This document shows, one piece after another, positions 17,549 to 27,304 of a stretch of DNA of 55,980 bases (within the stretch, counting starts at the first letter, position 1; each line of letters begins with the position of its first letter). Under the pieces are notes generated by a model that worked only from the letters and a program-made list of their open reading frames with translations, did no database searches and was not told where the DNA came from. A program made the position numbers and the translations under genes. Origin of the DNA: Bacteroidaceae bacterium (lineage in GTDB: Bacteria > Bacteroidota > Bacteroidia > Bacteroidales > Bacteroidaceae); contig CABIXF010000025.1 of assembly GCA_902362595.1 (NCBI GenBank), forward strand, positions 1 through 55,980, given 5' to 3'.

Positions 17549-19947
17549 AAAAATACATCCTTTACCTTACTCAATTCTTAGGAAAAACAGTCCACCGCAT
17601 TCTCAAGGCGGGAAAACAAGCCATCCAATGGTATACACGTACTTTCCGTAAATTGCCGTGGTATGGACGTACCGGCATGGCCATCCTGACAGGTATCTGT
17701 TCGCTGATTATGCTGCTGATTATGATTGACCTCAATTTCCTGTGGCTGTTCGGCAAATCACCCAGCATGTTCAACATCAAGGAACCGATACAGCACATTG
17801 CGTCGGAAATCTACAGTGCCGACGGGAAGCTGATTGGAAAATTCTATTCAGAGAACCGTACACCGGTGGAATACAAAGATATCTCTTCCATTCTGGTCAA
17901 GACACTGGTCTATACGGAAGACGAACGTTTCTACAAGCATTTCGGTATCGACTTCGAAGGAGTCTTCGCAGCCGCAAAAGACTATATTGCCCACGGGGAA
18001 GCGCGAGGTGCCAGCACCATCACCCAGCAGCTGGTGAAAAACCTGTTCAAAGTCCGCTCACAGTATTCTACAGGACTTTTGGGCTATATCCCCGGCGTAA
18101 AACTGCTCATCATGAAAGCCAAGGAATGGGTCACTGCCGTCAAGATTGAGATGCTGTACAGCAAGGAAGACATCCTGACCATGTATTTCAATACCGTGGA
18201 CTTCGGCAGCAACGCTTTCGGTATCAAAACGGCCTGCCATACCTATTTTAATACCACACCCGACAAAATCACCGTGGAACAAGCGGCGACCCTAATTGGA
18301 TTGCTGAAAGCCACCACTTATTACAACCCCCGTATCAATCCGAAAAACAGTCTTTCGCGACGGAATGTGGTGTTGGGCAAACTGTACGAACACCATTTTC
18401 TGAACAAACACCAGCTTGACTCTATCCGGCAGTTGCCCACAATCTTGAAATTCCGGCAGGAAAGCTACAACACCGGACTGGCTCTCTACTTCCGCGAAGC
18501 TGTGGCCAACGAACTGAAAAGCTGGTGCAAGGAGAATGACATCGACCTATATGGAGACGGACTGAAAATCTATACCACCATCGACAGCCGGATGCAGCGT
18601 TATGCGGAAGAGGCCGTCGACCGGCAGATGCAGGAAGTACAGAAAAAATTCGATGCGCACTGGGGCACACAAGCTCCATGGAGAGACCGAAGCGGGGAAG
18701 AAATTCCACACTTTATCGAGGATTTGGCCGAAAAGACACCGGCCTACCAATATCTGTCGCACAAATACGGCAGCCAGACCGACTCCATTTTCTATTACCT
18801 GAACCAGCCTCATCGTTGCAAGGTGTTCGACTACCAACTGGGACAAAAGGATACGACCTTTAGCACCATGGACTCCATCCGCTACATGGAACGCTTCATG
18901 CACTGCGGTTTCGTGGCCATCGCCCCGCATACCGGAGAAGTAAAAGCCTGGGTAGGCGACATCAATTTCCAATCATGGAAATACGACAAGGTGCTTTCCC
19001 GACGCCAACCGGGTTCCACCTTCAAATTGTTTGTCTATACAGAGGCTATGAACCAGGGACTTTCCCCCTGCGATTTACGCGTAGACGAAAACATACCGTG
19101 GGAAGTGGAAGAAAACGGAGAGAAGAAACTCTGGATGCCGCACAATGCCAACGGAGGTGCCACACTCGATACCATGTCGCTGAAAATGGCGTTTGCCCAG
19201 TCGGTTAATACCATCGCGGCCAATGTGGCTCACGAAGTGGGTATTCATCAAATAGCCACTACTGCCCGCAAAATGGGTATCCGCACCCAACTGGAAGAGA
19301 CTCCAGCACTGAGTCTGGGCGCTTCCGATGTGTCGCTGCTGGAACTGGTTTCTGCTTATGGCACGGTAGTCAACGACGGAGAAGCCATCCGCCCGATACT
19401 CATCACCCGGGTGGAAGACAAAGACGGACACGTCATTTACGAAGAAGAACCGGAAAAAACGCAGGCTATCCCCTACGCCAGTGCTTACCTCATGCAACAG
19501 ATGCTGAGAGGAGGACTGACTTGTCCGAGAGGTACTTCACAGGCTCTCTGGCGTTTCCGTATCTTTGACAAAGGGACGGAATTCGGCGGGAAGACCGGTA
19601 CTTCGTCCAACCACTCCGATGCCTGGTTCGTGGGCGTCAGCCCCAACTTGGTGGGAGGTGCCTGGGTAGGCGGAGAATACCGCAGCATCCATTTCCGCAC
19701 AGGAGAACTGGGACAAGGCAGCCGCACGGCACTTCCGGTGTTCGGCTACTTCATGGAAAAAGTGTTGGCCGACCCCAAGCTGGCCCCACTCTATGTAGCA
19801 AAGTTCCCGCAACCGAAAGAAAAACTAGACCGCTCGTGGGACTGCAACGATTATTATCCACATTATAGCGACAGTGATTCCATCTACATAGCCTTGAGAG
19901 ATTCCCTGCGGTTTGAAACGGAAGAGGATTTGTCAACAAGCGAATAG
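17545..19947 (+). CDS. Class A penicillin-binding protein 1A (transglycosylase/transpeptidase)
   Basis: An 800-residue bifunctional peptidoglycan synthase anchored by one helix (about 46-66). The GT51 domain (about 85-270) has the catalytic Glu125 in TEDERFYKHFG, then GASTITQQLVKNLF and YFNTVDFGSNAFG. The transpeptidase domain has the acyl-serine Ser491 in STFK, SVN at 553-555 and KTGT at 683-686. The ATG at 17545 was chosen because it overlaps the nudC stop (ATGA); an in-frame ATG at 17527 would lie inside nudC. The last 45 residues are acidic. Location is the periplasmic side of the inner membrane. Confidence 0.95.
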   Translation: MKKYILYLTQFLGKTVHRILKAGKQAIQWYTRTFRKLPWYGRTGMAILTGICSLIMLLIMIDLNFLWLFGKSPSMFNIKEPIQHIASEIYSADGKLIGKFYSENRTPVEYKDISSILVKTLVYTEDERFYKHFGIDFEGVFAAAKDYIAHGEARGASTITQQLVKNLFKVRSQYSTGLLGYIPGVKLLIMKAKEWVTAVKIEMLYSKEDILTMYFNTVDFGSNAFGIKTACHTYFNTTPDKITVEQAATLIGLLKATTYYNPRINPKNSLSRRNVVLGKLYEHHFLNKHQLDSIRQLPTILKFRQESYNTGLALYFREAVANELKSWCKENDIDLYGDGLKIYTTIDSRMQRYAEEAVDRQMQEVQKKFDAHWGTQAPWRDRSGEEIPHFIEDLAEKTPAYQYLSHKYGSQTDSIFYYLNQPHRCKVFDYQLGQKDTTFSTMDSIRYMERFMHCGFVAIAPHTGEVKAWVGDINFQSWKYDKVLSRRQPGSTFKLFVYTEAMNQGLSPCDLRVDENIPWEVEENGEKKLWMPHNANGGATLDTMSLKMAFAQSVNTIAANVAHEVGIHQIATTARKMGIRTQLEETPALSLGASDVSLLELVSAYGTVVNDGEAIRPILITRVEDKDGHVIYEEEPEKTQAIPYASAYLMQQMLRGGLTCPRGTSQALWRFRIFDKGTEFGGKTGTSSNHSDAWFVGVSPNLVGGAWVGGEYRSIHFRTGELGQGSRTALPVFGYFMEKVLADPKLAPLYVAKFPQPKEKLDRSWDCNDYYPHYSDSDSIYIALRDSLRFETEEDLSTSE

Positions 19948-19986
19948 CACACTAATAATCAACGAATTACAACTTACCCAAAAACA

Positions 19987-20036
19987 TAAGTGCGTTTAAT
20001 CGAAAACACTTCGATATCTTACCTGAAACGCACTTA
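19987..20036. repeat. Nested hairpin without T-tract, before the pgk leader
   Basis: TAAGTGCGTTT (19987-19997) pairs perfectly with AAACGCACTTA (20026-20036), and ATCGA/TCGAT (19999-20003, 20011-20015) forms an inner stem. The arm AAACGCA recurs in the next hairpin (20048-20054), so the four arms could pair in alternative ways. Confidence 0.6.
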
Positions 20037-20047
20037 CGCTTGACTTG

Positions 20048-20088
20048 AAACGCAAGTACATTTTTCACAAGACGTACTTGCGTTTTTT
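20048..20088 (+). terminator. Intrinsic terminator downstream of the PBP gene
   Basis: AAACGCAAGTAC (20048-20059) pairs with GTACTTGCGTTT (20074-20085) in a perfect 12-bp stem followed by further T (to 20088). It ends the tex-nudC-PBP unit about 100 bp past the PBP stop, after the nested hairpin. Confidence 0.85.
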
Positions 20089-20158
20089 AACGACCTACAA
20101 AACAGCCTTTAAGTATGCAAAAATCCACCCCTTATTCTTTCTTTTTTATTTTTTTTCT

Positions 20159-20166
20159 TACCTTTG
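20159..20166 (+). promoter_or_regulatory. -7 promoter element for pgk, in a T-rich upstream tract
   Basis: TACCTTTG is a full TAnnTTTG match, preceded by a long pyrimidine/T tract (20131-20158). The predicted leader of about 60 nt contains a small hairpin, CATCCT/AGGATG, around 20173-20190. This fits a strong housekeeping promoter. Confidence 0.7.
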
Positions 20167-20232
20167 CGGTGCATCCTTTCAAGAGGATGTCTGTAACAAC
20201 AGAAACACTTTAAACAAAAAATATTAGAGATT

Positions 20233-21489
20233 ATGATGACTATTGACAAATTCAACTTTGCCGGAAAAAAGGCAATCGTTCGTGTGGACTTCAATGTACC
20301 TTTGAACGAAGAAGGTAAAATTACTGACGATACTCGTATCCGTGGTGCACTGCCTACTTTGAAGAAAATCTTGGCAGACGGTGGCGCTTTGATTATCATG
20401 TCACACATGGGTAAGCCCAAAGGCAAAGTAAACGCTAAATATTCTTTGAGCCAGATTGTAGACGCTGTAGCTGCTGCACTGGGTACTCCGGTGAAATTTG
20501 CTCCGGACTGCGCAAAAGCTCAGGACGCTGCTGCTGCACTGAAACCGGGTGAAGTGCTGTTGCTGGAAAACCTGCGTTTCTATCCTGAAGAAGAAGGTAA
20601 ACCTGTAGGCATCGAAAAAGAAGATCCTGCATACGAAGATGCAAAGAAAGAAATGAAAGCTCGTCAGAAAGAATTCGCCAAGACTCTGGCTTCTTACGCT
20701 GACTGCTATGTAATGGATGCATTCGGTACTGCTCACCGTAAACATGCTTCTACAGCTGTTATCGCTGACTACTTCGATGCAGACCACAAGATGCTGGGTT
20801 ACCTGATGGAAAAAGAAGTAAAAGCTGTTGACAACGTATTGAAAGACATCAAACGTCCGTTCACTGCCATCATGGGTGGTTCTAAGGTATCTACTAAAAT
20901 CGGTATCATCGAAAACTTGATGGACAAGGTAGACAACCTGATTCTCTGCGGTGGTATGGCATTTACTTTTGCTAAAGCTCAGGGCGGTAAAATCGGTAAC
21001 TCATTAGTAGAAGATGACAAGCTGGATCTGGCTTTGGACATCATCGCAAAAGCAAAAGCAAAAGGTGTAAACTTGGTTCTGGGTTGCGACTGTATCGCTG
21101 CCGACAAGTTTGCTAACGACGCCAACACTCAGGTTTGTGACGACAAGAACATTCCTGACGGATGGATGGGTTTGGATGCAGGTCCTAAAACTCGCGAAGA
21201 ATTCAAACAGGCAATCAAAGGCGCTAAGACTATCCTGTGGAACGGTCCTGCCGGTGTATTCGAATTCGACAACTTCGCCGGTGGTTCTAAGGCAATCGCT
21301 GAAGCTATCGCTGAAGCAACTAAAGAAGGCGCCTTCTCACTGATTGGTGGTGGTGACTCTGTAGCTTGCATCAACAAATTCGGTATGGCCGATCAGGTTT
21401 CTTACATCTCTACAGGTGGTGGTGCTTTGCTGGAAGCTATCGAAGGTAAAGTTCTTCCGGGTATCGCTGCAATCCGCGGTGACAAATAA
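20233..21489 (+). CDS. pgk: Phosphoglycerate kinase
   Basis: A 418-residue glycolytic kinase converting 1,3-bisphosphoglycerate and ADP to 3-phosphoglycerate and ATP. It shows the N-terminal signature [15 protein letters not shown], the substrate-binding [19 protein letters not shown] and the nucleotide-binding GGGDSVAC near the C-terminus. Full length for the family. Two ATG codons are adjacent (20233 and 20236); the first is used here. Codon use differs visibly from its neighbours, with many GGT, GCT and AAA/GAA codons, as expected of a highly expressed gene. It has its own promoter and terminator. Confidence 0.98.
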   Translation: MMTIDKFNFAGKKAIVRVDFNVPLNEEGKITDDTRIRGALPTLKKILADGGALIIMSHMGKPKGKVNAKYSLSQIVDAVAAALGTPVKFAPDCAKAQDAAAALKPGEVLLLENLRFYPEEEGKPVGIEKEDPAYEDAKKEMKARQKEFAKTLASYADCYVMDAFGTAHRKHASTAVIADYFDADHKMLGYLMEKEVKAVDNVLKDIKRPFTAIMGGSKVSTKIGIIENLMDKVDNLILCGGMAFTFAKAQGGKIGNSLVEDDKLDLALDIIAKAKAKGVNLVLGCDCIAADKFANDANTQVCDDKNIPDGWMGLDAGPKTREEFKQAIKGAKTILWNGPAGVFEFDNFAGGSKAIAEAIAEATKEGAFSLIGGGDSVACINKFGMADQVSYISTGGGALLEAIEGKVLPGIAAIRGDK

Positions 21490-21516
21490 AGATTGTTCTT
21501 TATAACAAATACTCTC

Positions 21517-21550
21517 AAAAAGGCATGACTTGCAGAAGTCATGCCTTTTT
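21517..21550 (+). terminator. Strong intrinsic terminator of pgk
   Basis: AAAAAGGCATGACTT, loop GCAG, AAGTCATGCCTTTTT: a perfect 15-bp stem starting 27 bp past the pgk stop. Confidence 0.95.
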
Positions 21551-21630
21551 ATTTTCCCAATTAAAGCCTCCGTATTATTTTGATAAGAAATTGTTTTTTG
21601 CGACATTTGCAAACACTCAACAAAAGTATT

Positions 21631-24600
21631 ATGCATAAATACCTTTATACCCTCTGTCTGATTTTAGCTGTCACTTTTACCCCACTGGAGGCACAAATAT
21701 TTCAATACATAGGTATTGATGACGGACTTAGCAGTCGAAGAGTTCTTTCTCTTCAACAAAGCAATCATGATTATATTTGGATTCTTACGCATAAAGGAGT
21801 GGACCGTTACAACGGAAAGCAATTCACTCACTATCCTCTTATCAAAAATGGAACGGCTGTAAGCTGTTTCCCCAACCTGAACACACTGAAAACGGACAAA
21901 GAACAGAAATTATGGGAAATAGGAAAAGACGGACTGGTCTTTAACTTCAACGAAGCCAAAGATTCTTTCCAACTGATATTTGACTTGCATGCACATTTTT
22001 CCGACACGAAAGACAAACCAATCACTTGTATTTACCTGGACGAAGAAAAAAATATATGGTTCTGCATTGAAAACACCCAATATATATACAACGGAGAGAC
22101 AAAAGAAACCTTCAAGATAAGCCAGAAGATTCCGGGGAAAGTGACCTGTATCACACAAGCACACGGAAACAAATACTATATCTCTACCGAACAAAATCTG
22201 TATACAGCCACTCTTCACCAAGGAAAACTGGAGAATGTGCAAAAAATACGTATCGCACCTATCCACATTATTGATTACATATACTACCATAAGCCAACTA
22301 ACAAACTGATTGTAAATGCTTTGCTTGACAAGCTGTTTATTTACACTCCTACTACAGGCGAACTGACCGATCTGGGAAAACACCTGAAAGATATTGGAGT
22401 GAACACGATTATTCCTAACCGGAAAAATTGTGACGAAGTATTTATCGCAACCGATGGCGACGGAGTCTACAAATTGAATATCACCAAAAAAGAACTCTCC
22501 CACTTTCTGCAAGAAGACAATGAGAGCCTGAACAAAATGAATGGAAGTATCATCAAGGATATCTACATGGACCGTACCAACAGAATATGGAACGTGATTT
22601 ATCCTATTGGAATTACTATCTACTCTGAAAGATATCCGCAATATGAATGGTTCAAGTATGCACCCAATAATCCCAACACATTGCCTAACGATTGTATCAA
22701 TGGAATCATGGAAGATTCGGAAGGCGATATATGGTATGCCACCAGCAACGGAGTCAGCTGTTTTGACACAAGTGAAAAAAAATGGAGAAACTATTGTACC
22801 ACAAAGGAACTTCCCCAATATGAAAATCATATATTCCTATCGCTCTGTGAAATAAAGCCTGGAGTTATCCTGGCGGGAGGTTACATGTCCGGAATCTTCC
22901 GAATAGAAAAGAAAACAGGAAGCGTCACCTTCCACCAGCAAGGGAAATCACAGGAAAGAGAAGCTCCTGATAAGTATATCCGTGGAATCATTAAAGACAG
23001 AAATGAAGTTATCTGGAGCGGTGGATTTTACAGCTTGAAAAGTTTTGATACCACCACATTCGAAAAAAAAGAATACAACATTGCCTACCCGATTACTTTC
23101 CTGCTGGAAAGAAACACACATTCATTATGGATAGGAACAATCCATGGATTGTATGTATTCGACAAAAAGAAAGAAAAACTTTATCCTTACAAGGAAAAAG
23201 AGGAAATTGGCTGTGTGAATGCTATTTACAACACTTCAGACGGCAAGAAGACGTATGTGGCAACCTATGGAAACGGTTTGTTCATCATAGACAACGAAAC
23301 CAAAGAGATTACACACTGTGTAGCCAATAACAGCGGACTGCAGACCAACAATATTTACAGCATCGTACCAGATAAGAATGAGAACCTGTTTCTAGGTACT
23401 GAAAATGGGCTTTCACTTTATAACAGAAAAGAACACACGTTCACCAACTGGACCCGAGAACAAGGACTCCAGGCTGCCAATTTCAACTCTACAGCGGGAA
23501 TTCACACACGTGACGGCCATCTTATTTTCGGTAGTAATGAAGGAATCATAATCTTGTCGGACAACCTGGAACTACCCTCCAGCTTCTCCAGCCACATGGT
23601 GTTCTCCAATCTGAACATCATGTATCACCCTGTACATCCAATGGAAAAGAACTCTCCTCTGACCAAAGTATTGGATGAGACCAACTTTATCCAGCTAAAA
23701 TATGACCAAAATACTTTCTCCATGGAAGTATCCTCCATCAACTTCGATAATCCTTCGAGCATTCTTTACAGTTGGAAACTGGAAGGATTCTACGACCAGT
23801 GGACTCCTCCAACGGATAACGGAACCATACGTTACACCAATCTTTCGCCAGGAAACTACACCTTGAAAATACGCTCCATTTTGCTCGACAACCACCAAGT
23901 TCTCGAAGAAAGGGAGATACAGATCTTGGTTGAACGTCCCTTCTGGCTTACATTCTGGGCCTTCCTTATTTATGCCATGCTGATCATCGGAGCGGCCTAC
24001 ACATTCCTGCGATACCAAATTATCAAACGGGAACGAAAAACATCGGAAGAGAAAATCAATTTCTTCACGCATGCAGCACACGATATCCGTACGCCGCTTA
24101 CCATGATAAAAGCTCCTCTTGGAGAGATTATGGAAAAAGAAAAACTAAGCGAAAACGGACAGAAAAATATCCGACTGGCCATGGAAAGTACAGAAAACCT
24201 GGCAGAACTGGCCAATAACCTGATAAACTTCCAAAAAGAAGAGTTGTATTCCTCACAAACGATTGTGACAGAACACGAACTGAACCATTATTTAAGCAGC
24301 TACCTGCATCAGTTTGAAAGCTTCGCCCAACAAAAAGGGGTCGAGCTTACCTACAAAAGTACATTCGAATCTCTTCCCGTCTGGATTGATGTGAGTAAAA
24401 TGGACTCTATCCTGCGGAACCTGCTGTCCAATGCGCTAAAATACACCCCACAAGGAGGAAGTGTATCCCTGAAAGCAGACACCAACAAGAATACATGGAT
24501 GCTTACCATTACTGATACAGGCATCGGAATGAGTAAAGAAGACCAGAAGAAACTGTTCAAATATTTATTCCGGGGCTACAATGCCGCCAATCAGACAAAC

Positions 24601-25614
24601 ACAGGATGCGGTATCGGAATGTTACTGACCTACCGTTTGATTGAAAACCACGAAGGAAAGATTTCTTTCAACAGCACCGAAAACGTAGGAACAAGTTTTC
24701 AACTGAGTTTCCCCATCCGCAGCAAGAACTATCAGTACAAGAAAGAAGACAAACAATCCACAAATACTCTCCATCCAACCATGGAGGGAAAAAAGGCAAG
24801 TAATACAATCCCCGGATTTGAAGTTACCGCTTCATCACAATCCGATGAACAGAGACCTTTGATTTTAGTAGTGGAAGACAATGTATCGCTACGCTCGTTT
24901 ATCTTGCAAAGCCTGTCGGATATTTACCGCACAGAAGGGGTAGGCAATGGAAGAGAAGCACTTGATTTTGTCCAAGAGAAACAGCCCGATCTAATTCTTT
25001 CGGACATCATGATGCCAGTAATGGACGGAAGAGAAATGTGTCTGTACCTGAAAAGCCACATGGAAACCAGTCATATCCCCATCATCCTGCTTACAGCTTT
25101 GGGAGACAAGGAGCATATCTTGGAGGGACTGGAAATCAAAGCCGACCAATATCTGGTGAAACCTTTTGACATACATATCCTGAAGGCTACCATCCACACG
25201 TTAATCGAGAACCGCAAAATGCTGCGTAACCGATTTAAATCCGCAGTTACAGCCCTTCCGGAAGAAGCTGCTCCTATTGAACTACCTAGCAGTCTGGACG
25301 ATGAATTTATCCAAAAGGTTACAGAACTGGTTAAAGAAGGATTGGGAAAAAATTTCAACGTAGATACCTTGTGCGCTTCTGTCAACATGAGCCGTACCAG
25401 TTTCTATAATAAAATCAAAGCCCTGACAGGTATTGCTCCTGCCGAATTTATCCGGAATATCCGCATGCAGGAAGCAGCATTGATGTTAAAAAGCCAACGT
25501 TATACAGTAGCTGAAGTATCAGACAAGATGGGATTTGCCGATCCTAAATATTTTACAGATACCTTCAAAAAATTTTATGGGGTCCCACCCAGTACATACA
25601 TGAAGAAAAATTAA
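21631..25614 (+). CDS. Hybrid two-component system sensor/regulator (HTCS)
   Basis: A 1327-residue one-protein signalling system. A signal peptide (about 1-21) precedes a periplasmic sensor of beta-propeller (reg_prop) repeats and a Y_Y_Y domain (about 690-765). One membrane helix lies at about 770-792. The histidine kinase has His817 in HDIRTPL, the N-box NLLSNALKY near 931 and the G-boxes DTGIGMS and GCGIGM. The receiver has Asp1125 in LILSDIMMPVMDG, and an AraC-type HTH (about 1230-1325) ends the protein. The start at 21631 (MHKYLYTL) gives the signal peptide; the frame opens earlier at 21580. HTCS proteins usually sit beside susC/susD polysaccharide loci; none is here, and two chromate-type transporters follow after 11 bp. 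Confidence 0.95.
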   Translation: MHKYLYTLCLILAVTFTPLEAQIFQYIGIDDGLSSRRVLSLQQSNHDYIWILTHKGVDRYNGKQFTHYPLIKNGTAVSCFPNLNTLKTDKEQKLWEIGKDGLVFNFNEAKDSFQLIFDLHAHFSDTKDKPITCIYLDEEKNIWFCIENTQYIYNGETKETFKISQKIPGKVTCITQAHGNKYYISTEQNLYTATLHQGKLENVQKIRIAPIHIIDYIYYHKPTNKLIVNALLDKLFIYTPTTGELTDLGKHLKDIGVNTIIPNRKNCDEVFIATDGDGVYKLNITKKELSHFLQEDNESLNKMNGSIIKDIYMDRTNRIWNVIYPIGITIYSERYPQYEWFKYAPNNPNTLPNDCINGIMEDSEGDIWYATSNGVSCFDTSEKKWRNYCTTKELPQYENHIFLSLCEIKPGVILAGGYMSGIFRIEKKTGSVTFHQQGKSQEREAPDKYIRGIIKDRNEVIWSGGFYSLKSFDTTTFEKKEYNIAYPITFLLERNTHSLWIGTIHGLYVFDKKKEKLYPYKEKEEIGCVNAIYNTSDGKKTYVATYGNGLFIIDNETKEITHCVANNSGLQTNNIYSIVPDKNENLFLGTENGLSLYNRKEHTFTNWTREQGLQAANFNSTAGIHTRDGHLIFGSNEGIIILSDNLELPSSFSSHMVFSNLNIMYHPVHPMEKNSPLTKVLDETNFIQLKYDQNTFSMEVSSINFDNPSSILYSWKLEGFYDQWTPPTDNGTIRYTNLSPGNYTLKIRSILLDNHQVLEEREIQILVERPFWLTFWAFLIYAMLIIGAAYTFLRYQIIKRERKTSEEKINFFTHAAHDIRTPLTMIKAPLGEIMEKEKLSENGQKNIRLAMESTENLAELANNLINFQKEELYSSQTIVTEHELNHYLSSYLHQFESFAQQKGVELTYKSTFESLPVWIDVSKMDSILRNLLSNALKYTPQGGSVSLKADTNKNTWMLTITDTGIGMSKEDQKKLFKYLFRGYNAANQTNTGCGIGMLLTYRLIENHEGKISFNSTENVGTSFQLSFPIRSKNYQYKKEDKQSTNTLHPTMEGKKASNTIPGFEVTASSQSDEQRPLILVVEDNVSLRSFILQSLSDIYRTEGVGNGREALDFVQEKQPDLILSDIMMPVMDGREMCLYLKSHMETSHIPIILLTALGDKEHILEGLEIKADQYLVKPFDIHILKATIHTLIENRKMLRNRFKSAVTALPEEAAPIELPSSLDDEFIQKVTELVKEGLGKNFNVDTLCASVNMSRTSFYNKIKALTGIAPAEFIRNIRMQEAALMLKSQRYTVAEVSDKMGFADPKYFTDTFKKFYGVPPSTYMKKN

Positions 25615-25625
25615 AAACGAACAAT

Positions 25626-26168
25626 ATGAATTTTTATTTAAAATCATTTCTCATCTTTTTCCGTATCGGGATTTTCACCATTGGAGGAGGATACGCCATG
25701 GTACCGCTGATTGAGGCCGACCTGGTAGACAAACGAAAATGGGTAAGCAAAGAAGACTTCCTGGACTTAATGGCCTTGGCACAAACTGTACCGGGAATTT
25801 TTGCGGTCAACATCGCTATCTTCATCGGGTATAAACTGAAAGGATTTTGGGGAGCCTTCTGGATGGCACTAGGTACCATTCTCCCGTCATTCTTCATCAT
25901 CTTGGCCATTGCTCTCTTCTTCCGCCAATTCCAACATGTAGAAACCGTAGAACACATTTTTAAGGGAATTCGTCCAGCCGTAGTAGCCTTGATTGCCGCT
26001 CCCACTTTCAAGATGGCCAAATCAGCGCGCATTAACCGCTACAATGCCTGGATTCCAGTGGCCTCCGCATTGCTGATATGGCTCATCGGCTTTTCACCTA
26101 TCTATGTCATTATCCTCAGCGGAGTAGGAGGATACCTTTACGGACGCTACCAAAAAAGATATAACTAA
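25626..26168 (+). CDS. Half-size chromate-type transporter (CHR domain), first of a pair
   Basis: A 180-residue membrane protein with one CHR domain. The family signature FFRIGIFTIGGGYAMVPLIE lies at about 11-30 and VPGIFAVNIAIFIGYKLKG at about 56-74, with some five or six hydrophobic segments. Half-size CHR proteins work as pairs, equivalent to one full-length ChrA. ChrA exports chromate, but many CHR proteins have unknown anion substrates. It begins 11 bp after the HTCS gene and lies 17 bp before its partner, which suggests cotranscription. Confidence 0.9.
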   Translation: MNFYLKSFLIFFRIGIFTIGGGYAMVPLIEADLVDKRKWVSKEDFLDLMALAQTVPGIFAVNIAIFIGYKLKGFWGAFWMALGTILPSFFIILAIALFFRQFQHVETVEHIFKGIRPAVVALIAAPTFKMAKSARINRYNAWIPVASALLIWLIGFSPIYVIILSGVGGYLYGRYQKRYN

Positions 26169-26185
26169 TACATAAAATAAGATAT

Positions 26186-26755
26186 ATGGCTTTATTACTA
26201 TTAAAACTATTCTATACGTTCTTTAAAATAGGCTTATTCGGATTTGGAGGAGGATATGCCATGATTTCCATGATACAAGGAGAAGTGGTAACTCGCTACG
26301 GGTGGCTCAGTTCTTCCGACTTTACCGACATCATCGCCATCAGCCAGATGACCCCTGGTCCTATCGGTATCAATTCGGCAACCTACGTGGGATATACCGC
26401 CATGGTCAACGCCGGCTACTCACATAGTATAGGTATTTTAGGATCTACGATAGCCACCATTTCCGTGGTGCTTCCCTCATTTATTCTGATGGTTTTCATC
26501 AGCCGTTTTTTTCTAAAATATCAACGCCACCCAGCAGTAGAAGCTGTATTTCAAGGACTCCGCCCAGGAGTAGTCGGTCTGCTGGCTGCCGCTGCATTGG
26601 TACTGATGAATGGAGAGAACTTCGGAACAGATACCTACCAGATTGTGATAAGTATTCTGCTCTTCCTTGCGGCATTTATCGCTTCTCACCGATATAAAGT
26701 CAATCCAATTCTACTGATTGTATGCAGCGGCATTGCAGGGTATTTTTTATACTAA
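26186..26755 (+). CDS. Half-size chromate-type transporter (CHR domain), second of a pair
   Basis: A 189-residue partner of the preceding gene. It carries the matching signature FFKIGLFGFGGGYAMISMIQ (about 11-30) and ISQMTPGPIGINSATYVGY (about 52-70). The two halves differ enough to act as the N- and C-terminal halves of a heterodimer with opposite membrane orientation, as known for paired short CHR proteins. Its stop is only 3 bp from the stop of the convergent ParB-like gene, and no terminator separates them. Chromate export is a family inference only. Confidence 0.9.
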   Translation: MALLLLKLFYTFFKIGLFGFGGGYAMISMIQGEVVTRYGWLSSSDFTDIIAISQMTPGPIGINSATYVGYTAMVNAGYSHSIGILGSTIATISVVLPSFILMVFISRFFLKYQRHPAVEAVFQGLRPGVVGLLAAAALVLMNGENFGTDTYQIVISILLFLAAFIASHRYKVNPILLIVCSGIAGYFLY

Positions 26756-26758
26756 ACT

Positions 26759-27304
26759 TTATTCATCCTCATTCTCCGGCAAAATAGACTGGGGAGTGGG
26801 GATGGAAAAATCATGGTCGGCAAACAAAGAAGCCAAACCGGAAATCTGTTTCAGACGAAGCAGTTCATCCTTGTCCATACCAATGTTCTTCATTATCCAT
26901 TTATCCGACATACCGGCACGAGTCAGTTCAGCCACAATATGTGTCATAAGCCCTATATCGTGTGAACCACGGGCACGATTATGGCGGATAGTAGATCCCA
27001 TGCGATGAGACAAATCTTTGTTGATCACCACAATCGGCAGCATCCCTTTTTCTCGCTCATAAATACGCTTGGAAGTTTTCAATACCTGATAACGGTGAAA
27101 ACCATCCACAATGATGTATTTGTCATTCTCCTTGTCATAATAGCATACACAAGGCATGGTAAACCCATCCTCCCAAATGGACAATTCCAACAATTTCATC
27201 TCGGGAGGTGCCACCACGTTCGGATTGTAATCATTGGCACACACCTTTTCAACCGGTACAGCTTTCACGTGGTATACCGGACTTTTCTCTTCTTTTACGT
27301 CCAT
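26759..27304 (-). CDS. ParB-like nuclease-fold protein (IbrB-like)
   Basis: A 181-residue protein with a ParB N-terminal-like domain: VPVEKVCANDYNPN (about 17-30) and the conserved IIVDGFHRYQVL (about 64-75) with the GxHR-type motif. A helical HTH-like segment follows (MSDKWIMKNIGMDKDELLRL). The C-terminus (LFADHDFSIP) matches IbrB, the partner of IbrA in E. coli, originally linked to expression of immunoglobulin-binding genes. It is last of a three-gene cassette, with its start overlapping the PAPS-reductase-like gene by 10 bp. The biochemical activity is unknown; ParB/sulfiredoxin folds can bind nucleotides or act as CTPases or nucleases. Confidence 0.85.
   Translation of the reverse strand: MDVKEEKSPVYHVKAVPVEKVCANDYNPNVVAPPEMKLLELSIWEDGFTMPCVCYYDKENDKYIIVDGFHRYQVLKTSKRIYEREKGMLPIVVINKDLSHRMGSTIRHNRARGSHDIGLMTHIVAELTRAGMSDKWIMKNIGMDKDELLRLKQISGLASLFADHDFSIPTPQSILPENEDE

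Noticed and set aside
21631..26755. Polysaccharide utilisation locus suggested by the HTCS
   Set aside because: No susC/susD pair, glycoside hydrolase or lyase lies nearby; both TonB receptors in the window are in other operons.
26759..27304. Chromosome or plasmid partition protein ParB
   Set aside because: No ParA, no parS-like sites, and the linked PP-loop gene points to the IbrB-type family instead.
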